A stretch of 6,431 nt of DNA from Prevotella sp. UBA1104 (GCA_002314055.1 DCBP01000072.1:1-6431), one strand, 5' to 3'. Shown: positions 1-6,418, counted from the stretch's first letter. Notes: generated by a model from the sequence alone, not told the origin. Made by a program: numbers and translations.

Positions 1-19
1 CCAGCTGAGCTAAACGCCC
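1..19 (-). tRNA. 5' end of a tRNA gene, truncated by window edge
   Basis: Read on the minus strand from position 19, the sequence is GGGCGTTTAGCTCAGCTGG. This has the layout of a tRNA 5' end: a seven-base acceptor strand GGGCGTT, T8-A9, the D-stem strand GCTC, then a D-loop starting AGCTGG. The anticodon and 3' half lie outside the window, so the amino acid cannot be read. From memory a start like this resembles Bacteroidota tRNA-Val or tRNA-Ile, but that is only a guess. The promoter-like sequence just upstream supports a genuine gene start. Confidence 0.85.
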
Positions 20-38
20 TTGCTCTTGTAAGCGGTTG

Positions 39-70
39 CAAAGGTATGAACTTTTTTTGTAACCTCCAAA
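39..70 (-). promoter_or_regulatory. Bacteroidota-type promoter for the tRNA gene
   Basis: On the minus strand TTTG (70-67) is followed after 20 bases by TACCTTTG (46-39). This matches the Bacteroidota primary-sigma consensus of TTTG near -33 and TAnnTTTG near -7 with normal spacing. Transcription would start near 32-36, giving a leader of about 15 bases before the tRNA 5' end at 19. It is the best promoter match in the window. Confidence 0.75.
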
Positions 71-106
71 TTTTCTTTGAACTTTTTTCAAAACAAATGC
101 ATTTTT

Positions 107-211
107 CTCACCATCCCTCACACTTACCCTCACCATCCCTCACACTATCCCTCACCCTCGAAACGCCGATATACAGGGAGTTTCGAGGCAAGAGTGAGGG
201 TGTGAGGGTAA
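107..211. repeat. CCCTCAC-type direct repeats and long imperfect hairpin
   Basis: An 18-base unit, CTCACCATCCCTCACACT, occurs exactly at 107-124 and 129-146 (22-bp period), and a diverged partial copy follows to about 157. The second half folds into a long hairpin. CCTCGAAAC (156-164) pairs with GTTTCGAGG (180-188) around a 15-base loop. CCCTCAC (149-155) then pairs with GTGAGGG (194-200), and CCCTCACA (137-144) with TGTGAGGG (201-208). That makes 24 pairs, interrupted by bulges at 145-148 and 189-193. The strand skew is strong: C-runs left of the loop, G-runs right of it. No T-run directly follows the hairpin on either strand, so it is not a standard terminator. The rest of the gap between the tRNA and the lipoprotein gene (about 71-106 and 212-263) is A/T-rich with nothing recognisable. 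It may be a dispersed genomic repeat or a structured RNA element; I do not recognise it with certainty. Confidence 0.75.
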
Positions 212-263
212 TTTTACTGAAAAAAATTTTTGTTTTTTACCGTCAAAAAATCCCAAGTTGAAT

Positions 264-860
264 CTATTTATACAAACTTACGGCACCGGTTTTCTGAATT
301 ACAAAAGTATTGCTTGCTGATTTCTGCAACAACTCTACGACATTCGAAAGTTTGTCCTTCTTCACCCCTCCGTAACGTACTACAGAAGAAGAGCTCCAAG
401 TCTGTGCATACTGTGCTCCATTTGGCTGGAAATACACAAACACTATTTGTGCAAGATCATACTTGTCATTCGTCAGCTGCTCCGCTCCTTTCAGAATAAT
501 GAAAGTCTCACACTTTACTGAACCCGGAAGAGCATTAACAGGTACCGACAGTTTGCAGAACTTCATGCCTTCGACAGGAACAAGCGGATTTGGGTTGTTA
601 TATACGAAACCTTCCTTGCTTACTATACTCTCATCGGTTTTCTCCTTTCCTTTTTCATCAAGGTATGTAAATTTAAACTTAAACGTAGCGATATCAAGCT
701 CACTCTCAAGTGCTCCATAACAGAAGGTAAACGTACCTTTTGTATACTCGTCTGGCGAAGGAGTCGGATCGTTATTATCATCTCCACAAGCTGTAAACAC
801 ACCGATGCCGAGTATTACGATGAATACCGGCAAAACTCTCTTTAAGAAATTCTTCATCAT
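264..860 (-). CDS. Small hypothetical lipoprotein, probably surface-exposed
   Basis: This encodes 198 residues of no family I recognise. The N-terminus is a lipoprotein signal peptide: basic K3-R8, a hydrophobic core at about 9-22, and a lipobox FTAC with the lipidated Cys at residue 25. GDDNND follows the Cys at once. In Bacteroidota an acidic stretch in this place acts as an export signal that sends lipoproteins to the outer-membrane surface, so a surface location is likely by inference. A Pro-rich linker (about 31-37) leads to a body of alternating hydrophobic and polar residues that looks beta-rich, with three further cysteines (C47, C102, C117). There are two possible adjacent starts (MM); the signal peptide works with either. 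No partner gene is beside it: the tRNA side has only a repeat and the other neighbour, priA, is divergent. It therefore seems monocistronic. No function can be assigned; a glycan- or host-binding surface protein is one possibility among many. Confidence 0.85.
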   Translation of the reverse strand: MMKNFLKRVLPVFIVILGIGVFTACGDDNNDPTPSPDEYTKGTFTFCYGALESELDIATFKFKFTYLDEKGKEKTDESIVSKEGFVYNNPNPLVPVEGMKFCKLSVPVNALPGSVKCETFIILKGAEQLTNDKYDLAQIVFVYFQPNGAQYAQTWSSSSVVRYGGVKKDKLSNVVELLQKSASNTFVIQKTGAVSLYK

Positions 861-894
861 GCTTATATTATATATTTAACTTTTAATATCTCTG

Positions 895-921
895 CAAATT
901 TAAATAAAAAAAACAATCAAA
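895..921 (-). promoter_or_regulatory. Possible promoter for the lipoprotein gene
   Basis: On the minus strand TAAATTTG (902-895) fits the -7 consensus TAnnTTTG exactly and lies about 34 bases before the start codon. The nearest TTTG (921-918) is only 15 bases upstream, shorter than the usual 19-21, so the -33 part is weak. The region is A/T-rich and chance matches are possible. Confidence 0.4.
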
Positions 922-991
922 TGGCATGTCGGAACAAAATAAAATCACGGAAGCATAAAATTAAGGACAATATAAATAAAAGATGCAATAA

Positions 992-1024
992 TTGTGGAAT
1001 AATCAGAAAAACTCTGTACCTTAG
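992..1024 (+). promoter_or_regulatory. Probable priA promoter
   Basis: TTG (992-994) is followed after 22 bases by TACCTTAG (1017-1024), one base off the -7 consensus TAnnTTTG. The box ends only nine bases before the priA ATG at 1034, so the transcript would have a leader of a few bases or none. No other good -7 match lies between the divergent genes on this strand. Confidence 0.5.
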
Positions 1025-1033
1025 CATCCGATT

Positions 1034-3319
1034 ATGAGCGAGAAAGAAACAAAATACATCGACATTATATTGCCACTGCCGCTTAACTGCCTTTTTACCT
1101 ACTCCATTCCTCAAGGAATGGAACAGCTGGCTATAAGCGGAGCAAGAGTGCTTGTGCCCTTCGGAAAATCGAAACTCACCGTGGGACTCATTGTAAAAGT
1201 ACACGACAAGAAGCCGGACTTTAATGTAAAGCCCATAGAAAGAGTTATCGACAAGCAACCTGTGGTTAACGAAAAGCAGCTGAAACTATGGCAGTGGATT
1301 GCCTACTACTACATGTCGCCTATAGGCGATGTTTTCAATGCGGCACTGCCTGCAGGGCTGAAGACTGTGGATGGTTTTAAGCCTAAAACTGAGACATACG
1401 TGACTTTGCCTGAAAATCTCCGCCACGAACAGGCTCTGCATATTGCATTCGGCATTCTGAAGAGGGCTCTTGCCCAGCAAAAGACATTTGCCACGTTTCT
1501 CGCCATGTCGCATTGGGACACTCTTGTTGGCGACTATCCCGATGAGCAGGTTGTAGAGATAACTAAGGAAGAACTGATGAATGAGGCTCATTGCTCTCTT
1601 GGTGTCTTCAAACAACTCATCGACAAAAAGTTTCTACAGACGTATGAAAAGGAAGTGGGAAGACTCAACTGCGGTGGCGAGCCTCATCTCGACAACGTAA
1701 AGATGCTGTCTGCCGCACAACAGGAGGCTTACAACCAGATTCTGTTCCAGTTTCTGAGTAAAAAGGTGGTACTGTTGCGAGGCGTAACATCGAGTGGAAA
1801 GACTGAAATATATATTCATCTTATAAAACAAGCCCTGGAACGCCATGAGCAAGTACTTTACCTACTGCCGGAGATTGCACTAACCGTACAAATCAGACAG
1901 AGACTTCAACGTGTGTTTGGCGACCGTCTGGGCATTTACCACTCTAAATACTCTGATGCGGAACGCGTGGAGATATGGAAGAAACAGCTCTCCCCCACTC
2001 CGTACGACGTGATTCTTGGAGCAAGATCAGCAGTCCTTCTGCCGTTCAACAATCTCGGACTCGTAATTGTCGACGAGGAACACGAGACGTCATTCAAGCA
2101 ACAGGATCCCGCCCCTCGCTATCACGCACGCAGCGTGGCTATCATGCTGGCTCAACAGTTTGGGGCGAAGACGCTGCTCGGCTCGGCAACTCCGTCTGCC
2201 GAAAGCTGGAACAATGCCAAGAACGGAAAATTCGGACTCGTTGAACTTAACCAGCGATACCAGGGCATCGAATTGCCGGAGATTAAAGTTGTGGATGTAA
2301 AGGACATGCAACGCCGCAAGATGATGTACGGTCCGGTGTCGCCAATGCTGCTACATGCCATGAAGGAAGCATTGGAAAACGGCGAACAGGTGATACTTTT
2401 CCAAAACCGCCGCGGCTTTGCCCCGATGATAGAATGCAGGGTGTGCGGATGGGTTCCGAAATGCGAAAACTGCGATGTCAGTCTGACGCTCCATAAAAAC
2501 ATGAATCAACTTACGTGCCACTACTGCGGTTTTACATACTCTGTACCAAAGAAATGTCCTAACTGCGAGAGTGAAGACCTCAGGCCATACGGCTATGGCA
2601 CGGAGAAGATTGAGGAAAAGATTATGGAACTCTTCCCCGGAGTGCCCGTAGCACGAATGGACCTCGATACCACTCGCTCCCGCAATGCCTATGAAAGGAT
2701 AATAAATGATTTTTCTGCCGGCAGGACTAAGATTCTTATCGGTACGCAGATGGTGAGCAAGGGACTCGACTTCGACCACGTGAAAGTGGTGGGCATCCTC
2801 AATGCCGACTCTATGCTCAACCAACCTGACTTCCGCGCCTATGAACATGCCTTCACGATGATGTCGCAAGTGGCAGGAAGAGCTGGGCGCAAAGGCGGCA
2901 GAGGATTGGTTATTCTCCAGACTAAAGATGTGGAGCAACCTGTGATACGGCAGATTGTAGACAACGACTGGCAATCTTTCTATGCACAGTTGCTTGCCGA
3001 GCGACGTCTGTTCCACTACCCACCGTTCTACCACCTTATATATATATATATGAAGCACAAAGACGAGCGGCGTGTCGAGACGGCAGCCATTGAGATGGGC
3101 AGCAGACTGCGCCAGTGGCTCGGCGAGAGAGTGCTCGGTCCCGACAAGCCCTCGGTGTCGAAAGTACGCACACTGTTTATCCGTAAGATTATGCTCAAGC
3201 TTGAAATGGGCATCGACATGAAGGGTGTGCGCCAGTGTCTGTACAGTGTCCAGCAGCAGATGGAACAGGACAAGCGCTACACGTCGTTGCAGATTTACTA
3301 CGATGTGGATCCGAGCTGA
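1034..3319 (+). CDS. priA: Primosomal protein N' (replication restart helicase PriA)
   Basis: PriA binds stalled or abandoned replication forks, unwinds DNA 3'-to-5' with ATP, and starts reloading of the replicative helicase; it acts on the chromosome in the cytoplasm. At 761 residues the protein is full length for the family. The N-terminal 3'-end DNA-binding domain spans about 1-105, with the family-like opening YIDIILPLPLNCLFTYSIPQ at 8-27. Helicase motifs follow in order: Walker A GVTSSGKT (250-257), Ia LLPEIALT (277-284), DEEH (347-350), GSATPS (383-388), NRRG (458-461), IGTQMVSKGLDF (569-580) and QVAGRAGR (612-619). Eight zinc-ligand cysteines lie between motifs IV and V (468, 471, 477, 480, 495, 498, 508, 511). 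The C-terminal domain (about 640-761) is diverged from enterobacterial PriA, as expected at this distance. The ATG at 1034 leaves the usual short lead before the first conserved strand. The gene is transcribed alone and ends at the hairpin at 3372-3414. Confidence 0.98.
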   Translation: MSEKETKYIDIILPLPLNCLFTYSIPQGMEQLAISGARVLVPFGKSKLTVGLIVKVHDKKPDFNVKPIERVIDKQPVVNEKQLKLWQWIAYYYMSPIGDVFNAALPAGLKTVDGFKPKTETYVTLPENLRHEQALHIAFGILKRALAQQKTFATFLAMSHWDTLVGDYPDEQVVEITKEELMNEAHCSLGVFKQLIDKKFLQTYEKEVGRLNCGGEPHLDNVKMLSAAQQEAYNQILFQFLSKKVVLLRGVTSSGKTEIYIHLIKQALERHEQVLYLLPEIALTVQIRQRLQRVFGDRLGIYHSKYSDAERVEIWKKQLSPTPYDVILGARSAVLLPFNNLGLVIVDEEHETSFKQQDPAPRYHARSVAIMLAQQFGAKTLLGSATPSAESWNNAKNGKFGLVELNQRYQGIELPEIKVVDVKDMQRRKMMYGPVSPMLLHAMKEALENGEQVILFQNRRGFAPMIECRVCGWVPKCENCDVSLTLHKNMNQLTCHYCGFTYSVPKKCPNCESEDLRPYGYGTEKIEEKIMELFPGVPVARMDLDTTRSRNAYERIINDFSAGRTKILIGTQMVSKGLDFDHVKVVGILNADSMLNQPDFRAYEHAFTMMSQVAGRAGRKGGRGLVILQTKDVEQPVIRQIVDNDWQSFYAQLLAERRLFHYPPFYHLIYIYMKHKDERRVETAAIEMGSRLRQWLGERVLGPDKPSVSKVRTLFIRKIMLKLEMGIDMKGVRQCLYSVQQQMEQDKRYTSLQIYYDVDPS

Positions 3320-3371
3320 CATTTTTCTAAGCAAAATTAGAATGATAATATTTATGACAGAAAGAAAATAA

Positions 3372-3414
3372 ACAAATCCCCGACATTCTCATCAAGAAAG
3401 AGTCGGGGATTTGT
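3372..3414. terminator. Bidirectional hairpin terminator between convergent genes
   Basis: ACAAATCCCCGAC (3372-3384) pairs perfectly with GTCGGGGATTTGT (3402-3414), a 13-bp stem with a 17-base loop. It lies in the 121-bp gap between the 3' ends of priA and the PepSY-TM gene. On the minus strand the stem is followed by TTATTTTCTTTC, a good U-rich tail, so it should terminate the receptor/PepSY transcript well. On the plus strand the tail is only ATATATAATAA, so priA termination there would be weaker. Confidence 0.85.
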
Positions 3415-3440
3415 ATATATAATAACTGTAACAAAGATTC

Positions 3441-4184
3441 TTATACCTTATTCTGCTTATTTTTCTTGAAATACAGCCAATAGCCGGTAACGGGCAACGA
3501 GGCACCGATGATGCTCACAATGAAAGTAATAACCTTTGTAAACATTCCGCCCCACGAACCAATATGCAACTCGTGGAACACGGTCATCATCTCCGATCCT
3601 CTGGGCACAAGCTTCAGTCCGAAACCAAGTCCTGTAACGGCGAGCAACAATAGCCAAACAATAGTCCACCAGCCAAGGCTGACATGAAGGTCGTAAAGGA
3701 GTTTCCGTCTACCTCTACCTGTATCTATTGTAAACCTCTTGCGCAACTGTCTGCCGTTACGTGGCAGACATATCCATATACCACTTACGAGGATAAAGAC
3801 AAAGAACAGCGTGGTATAGGTAACGATAATCTTTCCGGGAGCACCCATCATCAGTCCGGTATGAAACTTAGTAACATAGGAGAAGAAATCCCTTTTCGTC
3901 GTTGTTCCATACGGAGCATCAGCACTCTTTCCTGTAATACCGTGCCACTTGCCAGACTCATGATGCTTGTCGAATCCATGCACATTTCGCCCGTCATGCT
4001 TTTTGCCCATACCATGCGATTTGCCCATACCGTGAGGCGCAACCACCTTGGGCATTCCCAAGGCATTGCGGATCTCGTTTTTGAACACCAATGTGGCTCC
4101 CGACAGACAGATGAGCATAATAAGAATGCCCAACGGCAGCGACAGCCACAGGTGTAATTTGTATAATACCTTTTTTGTATTCAT
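3441..4184 (-). CDS. Small PepSY-TM family inner-membrane protein with His/Met-rich periplasmic loop
   Basis: This 247-residue protein has four likely membrane helices: about 13-34, 118-140, 171-190 and 216-238. Positive residues (N-terminal KK, the R/K-rich loop 142-161, C-terminal KKNK) put both termini and the middle loop in the cytoplasm. It shows PepSY-TM features: HLW at 11-13, FHTGLMMGAPGK at 107-118, LHVSLGW at 166-172 and FHELHIG at 203-209, with histidines near helix ends where heme or metal could bind. Family members often sit beside TonB-dependent receptors and are thought to reduce or handle iron, siderophores or heme. It is shorter than the usual 350-500 residue forms; the first periplasmic loop (about 35-117) seems too small for a full PepSY domain. 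Instead, residues 44-81 hold seven His and three Met, including a doubled HGMGK(S/K) unit, which suggests metal binding. It begins 43 bp after the receptor stop codon, so co-transcription is very likely. The metal, and whether it reduces anything, cannot be read from sequence. Confidence 0.88.
   Translation of the reverse strand: MNTKKVLYKLHLWLSLPLGILIMLICLSGATLVFKNEIRNALGMPKVVAPHGMGKSHGMGKKHDGRNVHGFDKHHESGKWHGITGKSADAPYGTTTKRDFFSYVTKFHTGLMMGAPGKIIVTYTTLFFVFILVSGIWICLPRNGRQLRKRFTIDTGRGRRKLLYDLHVSLGWWTIVWLLLLAVTGLGFGLKLVPRGSEMMTVFHELHIGSWGGMFTKVITFIVSIIGASLPVTGYWLYFKKNKQNKV
4002..4037 (-). repeat. 18-bp tandem repeat encoding HGMGK(S/K)
   Basis: Two adjacent 18-bp copies (4002-4019 and 4020-4037) share TTTGCCCATACC and encode the six-residue units HGMGKK and HGMGKS of the periplasmic loop. 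The unit is a whole number of codons, so copy-number change would lengthen or shorten the putative metal-binding loop without breaking the frame. Confidence 0.75.
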
Positions 4185-4190
4185 TATTTA

Positions 4191-4240
4191 TCTATGCAGA
4201 GTTATTTTGCAAAGCTTCTATGCAACATTATTTTGCAAAG
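4191..4240 (-). repeat. 26-bp-period tandem duplication spanning the receptor stop codon
   Basis: Two 24-base copies, 4191-4214 and 4217-4240, match at 21 positions; they share TCTATGCA and TTATTTTGCAAAG and differ only in the three bases between. The right copy contains the last codons and stop of the receptor gene; on the minus strand both copies read CTTTGCAAAATAA, so the end of the gene including its TAA has been duplicated into the spacer. Each copy contains the palindrome TTTGCAAA. The duplication fills nearly all of the 43-bp gap before the PepSY-TM gene. On the minus strand TTTG (4239-4236), 18 bases, then AAGCTTTG (4217-4210) resembles a weak promoter. Confidence 0.8.
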
Positions 4241-6285
4241 TTCACCTTCAGCCCTACGACAAACATTCTGCCCGGTGAATAGAGGGCATAACGGCGTGTG
4301 TCGGTATCAACGCGATGGTCGGTCTTGTCGAAGATATTGTCAACACCGATGCTCGGCATCAGTCGGAACATTCTGCCCACAGTGAATGTGTGGGTTGTGT
4401 TCAGGTTCACTACGCCATAACCTGGAGCATCCTCGTAAGAAGGATAGTATGTGCGCGACTGGAAGCGGCTGTTGAGATTCACGCCGAGCGTATAGTTGCG
4501 CCATGTGTGGCTGTAGTTTGCTCCGGCAGTAAAGCTGTTCTTGAACGTGCGTTCAAGGTTAATCCATTCTCCCCCCGTCTTTGAGCGTCCGTTTGTATAG
4601 GCATAGTTCACCATGAGTGTAAGGTCTGGAGTAACATTTACCGAAGCATTTGCCTGCACGCCCTTCACGATACCCTTGTTGCTGTTGATATAATGTCCGT
4701 AGGTCTTGAGCTGTGCCAGCTGGTCGGCTGTTGCCTCAGGGAATTGCTCAGCAAGTTCCTTGCGGATATCATCATCCACGGCGATGTTCTCCTTCACGAT
4801 CATGTCGCTCACGAAGTTCATGTATCCCATAACGGAGAGAGTGAAGATGCGGTTGCTGTATTCTGCGCTCAGCGATACATAGTGGCTGCGCTCAGCTTTC
4901 AAATTGGTATTTCCGAAGGTTATTACCGGACGCTTGCCCATTATCTTGAAGTAGTGGTAGTAAAGCTCGTCGAGTCCCGGTGCACGGAAGCCGCGAGAGT
5001 ATGCAGCACGGAAGCGGAAGTTACCCGGAGCGTACATCAACGACACCTTAGGGGTGAAGTTGTTTCCGAACGTGCCGTGCTTGGTATATCTCACACCGAG
5101 CGTAGCGCTCAGGTTCTTAACAATCTCCATATCGTGCTGGGCGTATGCAGCAAGAGTGTACACATTGTTGTTAACGTCGCCACTTGTGGCAGTAAGGAAG
5201 TCGTTACGCCAGTCGGCACCCACAATTGTCGTTGCCTTATCATAGAAGTGGAACACACCCTTCAACTCTGCCTCGTAATATTTCTGGAACTTGTTGCGCA
5301 CAAAGTCGCCAGCCTTCTTGCTCTTCGTGTCCACCTGATAGAGATTGCCGTAGTGGTAGTTGTCGTTCACGAAATCGAGCAGCAACGAATGTTTGCCGAA
5401 TTTATATTTAGCTCCGGCTTCCCAGCGCCATCCCTCACTGCGCATGTCGTAGTCGGAACCGCCGGTTACATCTGTGCGTGTATTCGGACGGTCGGTGAGT
5501 TTATAGTTGTATGATCCTCCGGCATACATCGAGAAGTTCTCTGTCGGTTTGATGTCAAAGCGCTGGTTGATAAGGTTTGAGTTGAATCCGATAAAAAGCG
5601 GAGCAATCGTTTCATATTCCTTTCCGTCGGCATCAAGAGCCTTGTTGTTGTTCTGATAGCTGTCAGCTTCCTGATGGAAATACGACGTATGCGAGTCGAG
5701 GTATTTTGAAGTAACGTCGAGGTTCACTCCCTCAGAGAACTGTCCCTCTCCCGACACTCTCGTATCTGAAGAGATTGCTACATTGTCGAGCGTCTTCTCG
5801 TCGGTAATAATGTTAATCACTCCTCCTATGGCATCCGATCCGTAAAGAGCCGATGCAGCTCCGTCGAGCACCTCGATGCGCTTAACTTTCGACATGTTGA
5901 TACGGCTGAGGTCTACGTTTCCTGCAATGTCGCCAATCATCTTCTTACCGTTCACAAGCACGAGGACGTATTTGTTGCCCAGTCCGTTAACACGGATATA
6001 CGAACCCATGGCGTTCGGTGCAAAAGACACCTGCGGCATTAGTTTTGTCAGAACATCCTGGAAGTCTGTCGAACCTGTTTCCTTGATGAGTTTCTGCGAC
6101 AATACATGCACTGGTGTTGTTGTCGACTTCAACAGCTGTTGGTGTCCGTTTCCTGTTACGACTACCGGGTTCAGCTCTATCGCCTTGTCGTTATCTACAT
6201 TGTCTCCTTTCGCCACGTTGTCTGCCACGGCATTTACGCATCCCAACGATGCTGCCACGGCTAAGAATAAAATTCTGCTATTCAT
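4228..6285 (-). CDS. TonB-dependent outer-membrane receptor (siderophore/heme/metal type)
   Basis: This 685-residue protein is an outer-membrane active transporter powered by TonB-ExbB-ExbD. A signal peptide covers about 1-21, with likely cleavage after AVA. A TonB-box-like NPVVVTG is at 39-45. The plug (about 50-162) has clear family sequence: SYIRVNGLGNKYVLVLVNGK (95-114), then VKRIEVLDGAASALYGSDAI (134-153) and GGVINIIT (154-161). The remaining 520 or so residues are a beta-barrel of alternating aromatic and polar strands. YSRGFRAPGLDELY (429-442) and GNTNLKAE (458-465) match the FRAP and NPNL-like motifs seen in heme and many siderophore receptors. The chain ends in VNFAK, two residues past the usual terminal Phe. 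It lacks the N-terminal carboxypeptidase-regulatory-like domain common in SusC-type receptors, and no SusD gene is present, so glycan uptake is unlikely. It is the first gene of a unit with the PepSY-TM protein, which favours iron, heme or another metal. The exact ligand is unknown. Cys16 in the signal peptide has a poor lipobox (SLGC), so lipidation is unlikely. Confidence 0.95.
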   Translation of the reverse strand: MNSRILFLAVAASLGCVNAVADNVAKGDNVDNDKAIELNPVVVTGNGHQQLLKSTTTPVHVLSQKLIKETGSTDFQDVLTKLMPQVSFAPNAMGSYIRVNGLGNKYVLVLVNGKKMIGDIAGNVDLSRINMSKVKRIEVLDGAASALYGSDAIGGVINIITDEKTLDNVAISSDTRVSGEGQFSEGVNLDVTSKYLDSHTSYFHQEADSYQNNNKALDADGKEYETIAPLFIGFNSNLINQRFDIKPTENFSMYAGGSYNYKLTDRPNTRTDVTGGSDYDMRSEGWRWEAGAKYKFGKHSLLLDFVNDNYHYGNLYQVDTKSKKAGDFVRNKFQKYYEAELKGVFHFYDKATTIVGADWRNDFLTATSGDVNNNVYTLAAYAQHDMEIVKNLSATLGVRYTKHGTFGNNFTPKVSLMYAPGNFRFRAAYSRGFRAPGLDELYYHYFKIMGKRPVITFGNTNLKAERSHYVSLSAEYSNRIFTLSVMGYMNFVSDMIVKENIAVDDDIRKELAEQFPEATADQLAQLKTYGHYINSNKGIVKGVQANASVNVTPDLTLMVNYAYTNGRSKTGGEWINLERTFKNSFTAGANYSHTWRNYTLGVNLNSRFQSRTYYPSYEDAPGYGVVNLNTTHTFTVGRMFRLMPSIGVDNIFDKTDHRVDTDTRRYALYSPGRMFVVGLKVNFAK

Positions 6286-6384
6286 ATATTACTTTAAAAC
6301 TTTTGTTCTTTACATTATTACATATATTACTTATCTATATAAAACCACTCCAATGTGTCGCATCAGTTGCAATCCCTTCCCTTT

Positions 6385-6418
6385 GGGGGGGGGGGGGGGG
6401 GGGGGGGAGGGGGGGGGG
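6385..6418. repeat. Poly-G tract G23-A-G10 upstream of the receptor gene
   Basis: There are 23 consecutive G at 6385-6407, one A at 6408, then ten G at 6409-6418. The tract ends 99 bp before the receptor start codon, on the promoter side. Tracts this long are prone to slipped-strand length change and can make expression phase-variable. The 6286-6384 stretch between tract and gene is A/T-rich on its gene-proximal side; I found no convincing TAnnTTTG box or Fur-like palindrome in it. Homopolymers of this length are also often miscalled, so the exact count is uncertain. Confidence 0.8.

Noticed and set aside
107..157. CRISPR-like array
   Set aside because: Two exact 18-base units with a four-base gap are simple direct repeats, too short and too close for repeats and spacers.
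1..211. Integration (att) site or mobile-element edge at the tRNA
   Set aside because: Integrases normally use the tRNA 3' end, which is outside the window; no integrase or matching direct repeat of the tRNA sequence is seen.
46..261. Open reading frame of 71 codons on the plus strand across the repeat region
   Set aside because: Its Ser/Pro/Leu-rich product is just the translation of the CCCTCAC repeat and hairpin; it starts inside the tRNA promoter and shows no protein-like domain.
2351..3334. Long 327-codon minus-strand frame opposite the 3' half of priA
   Set aside because: It lies wholly antisense to strongly conserved PriA motifs, and its His-rich, low-complexity product is typical of a shadow frame.
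3325..3342. Small inverted repeat TTCTAA/TTAGAA just after the priA stop as a terminator
   Set aside because: Only six A/T-rich pairs with no T-run after it; the 13-bp hairpin at 3372-3414 is a far better candidate.
4693..5514. 273-codon plus-strand frame opposite the receptor gene
   Set aside because: Antisense to the receptor barrel; the Val/His-rich product has no recognisable domain and reflects codon bias of the real gene.
6286..6384. Fur box or riboswitch upstream of the receptor
   Set aside because: I looked for a GATAATGATAATCATTATC-like palindrome, a B12-box-like conserved motif and a TAnnTTTG box on the gene strand and found no acceptable match; A/T-richness alone is not evidence.
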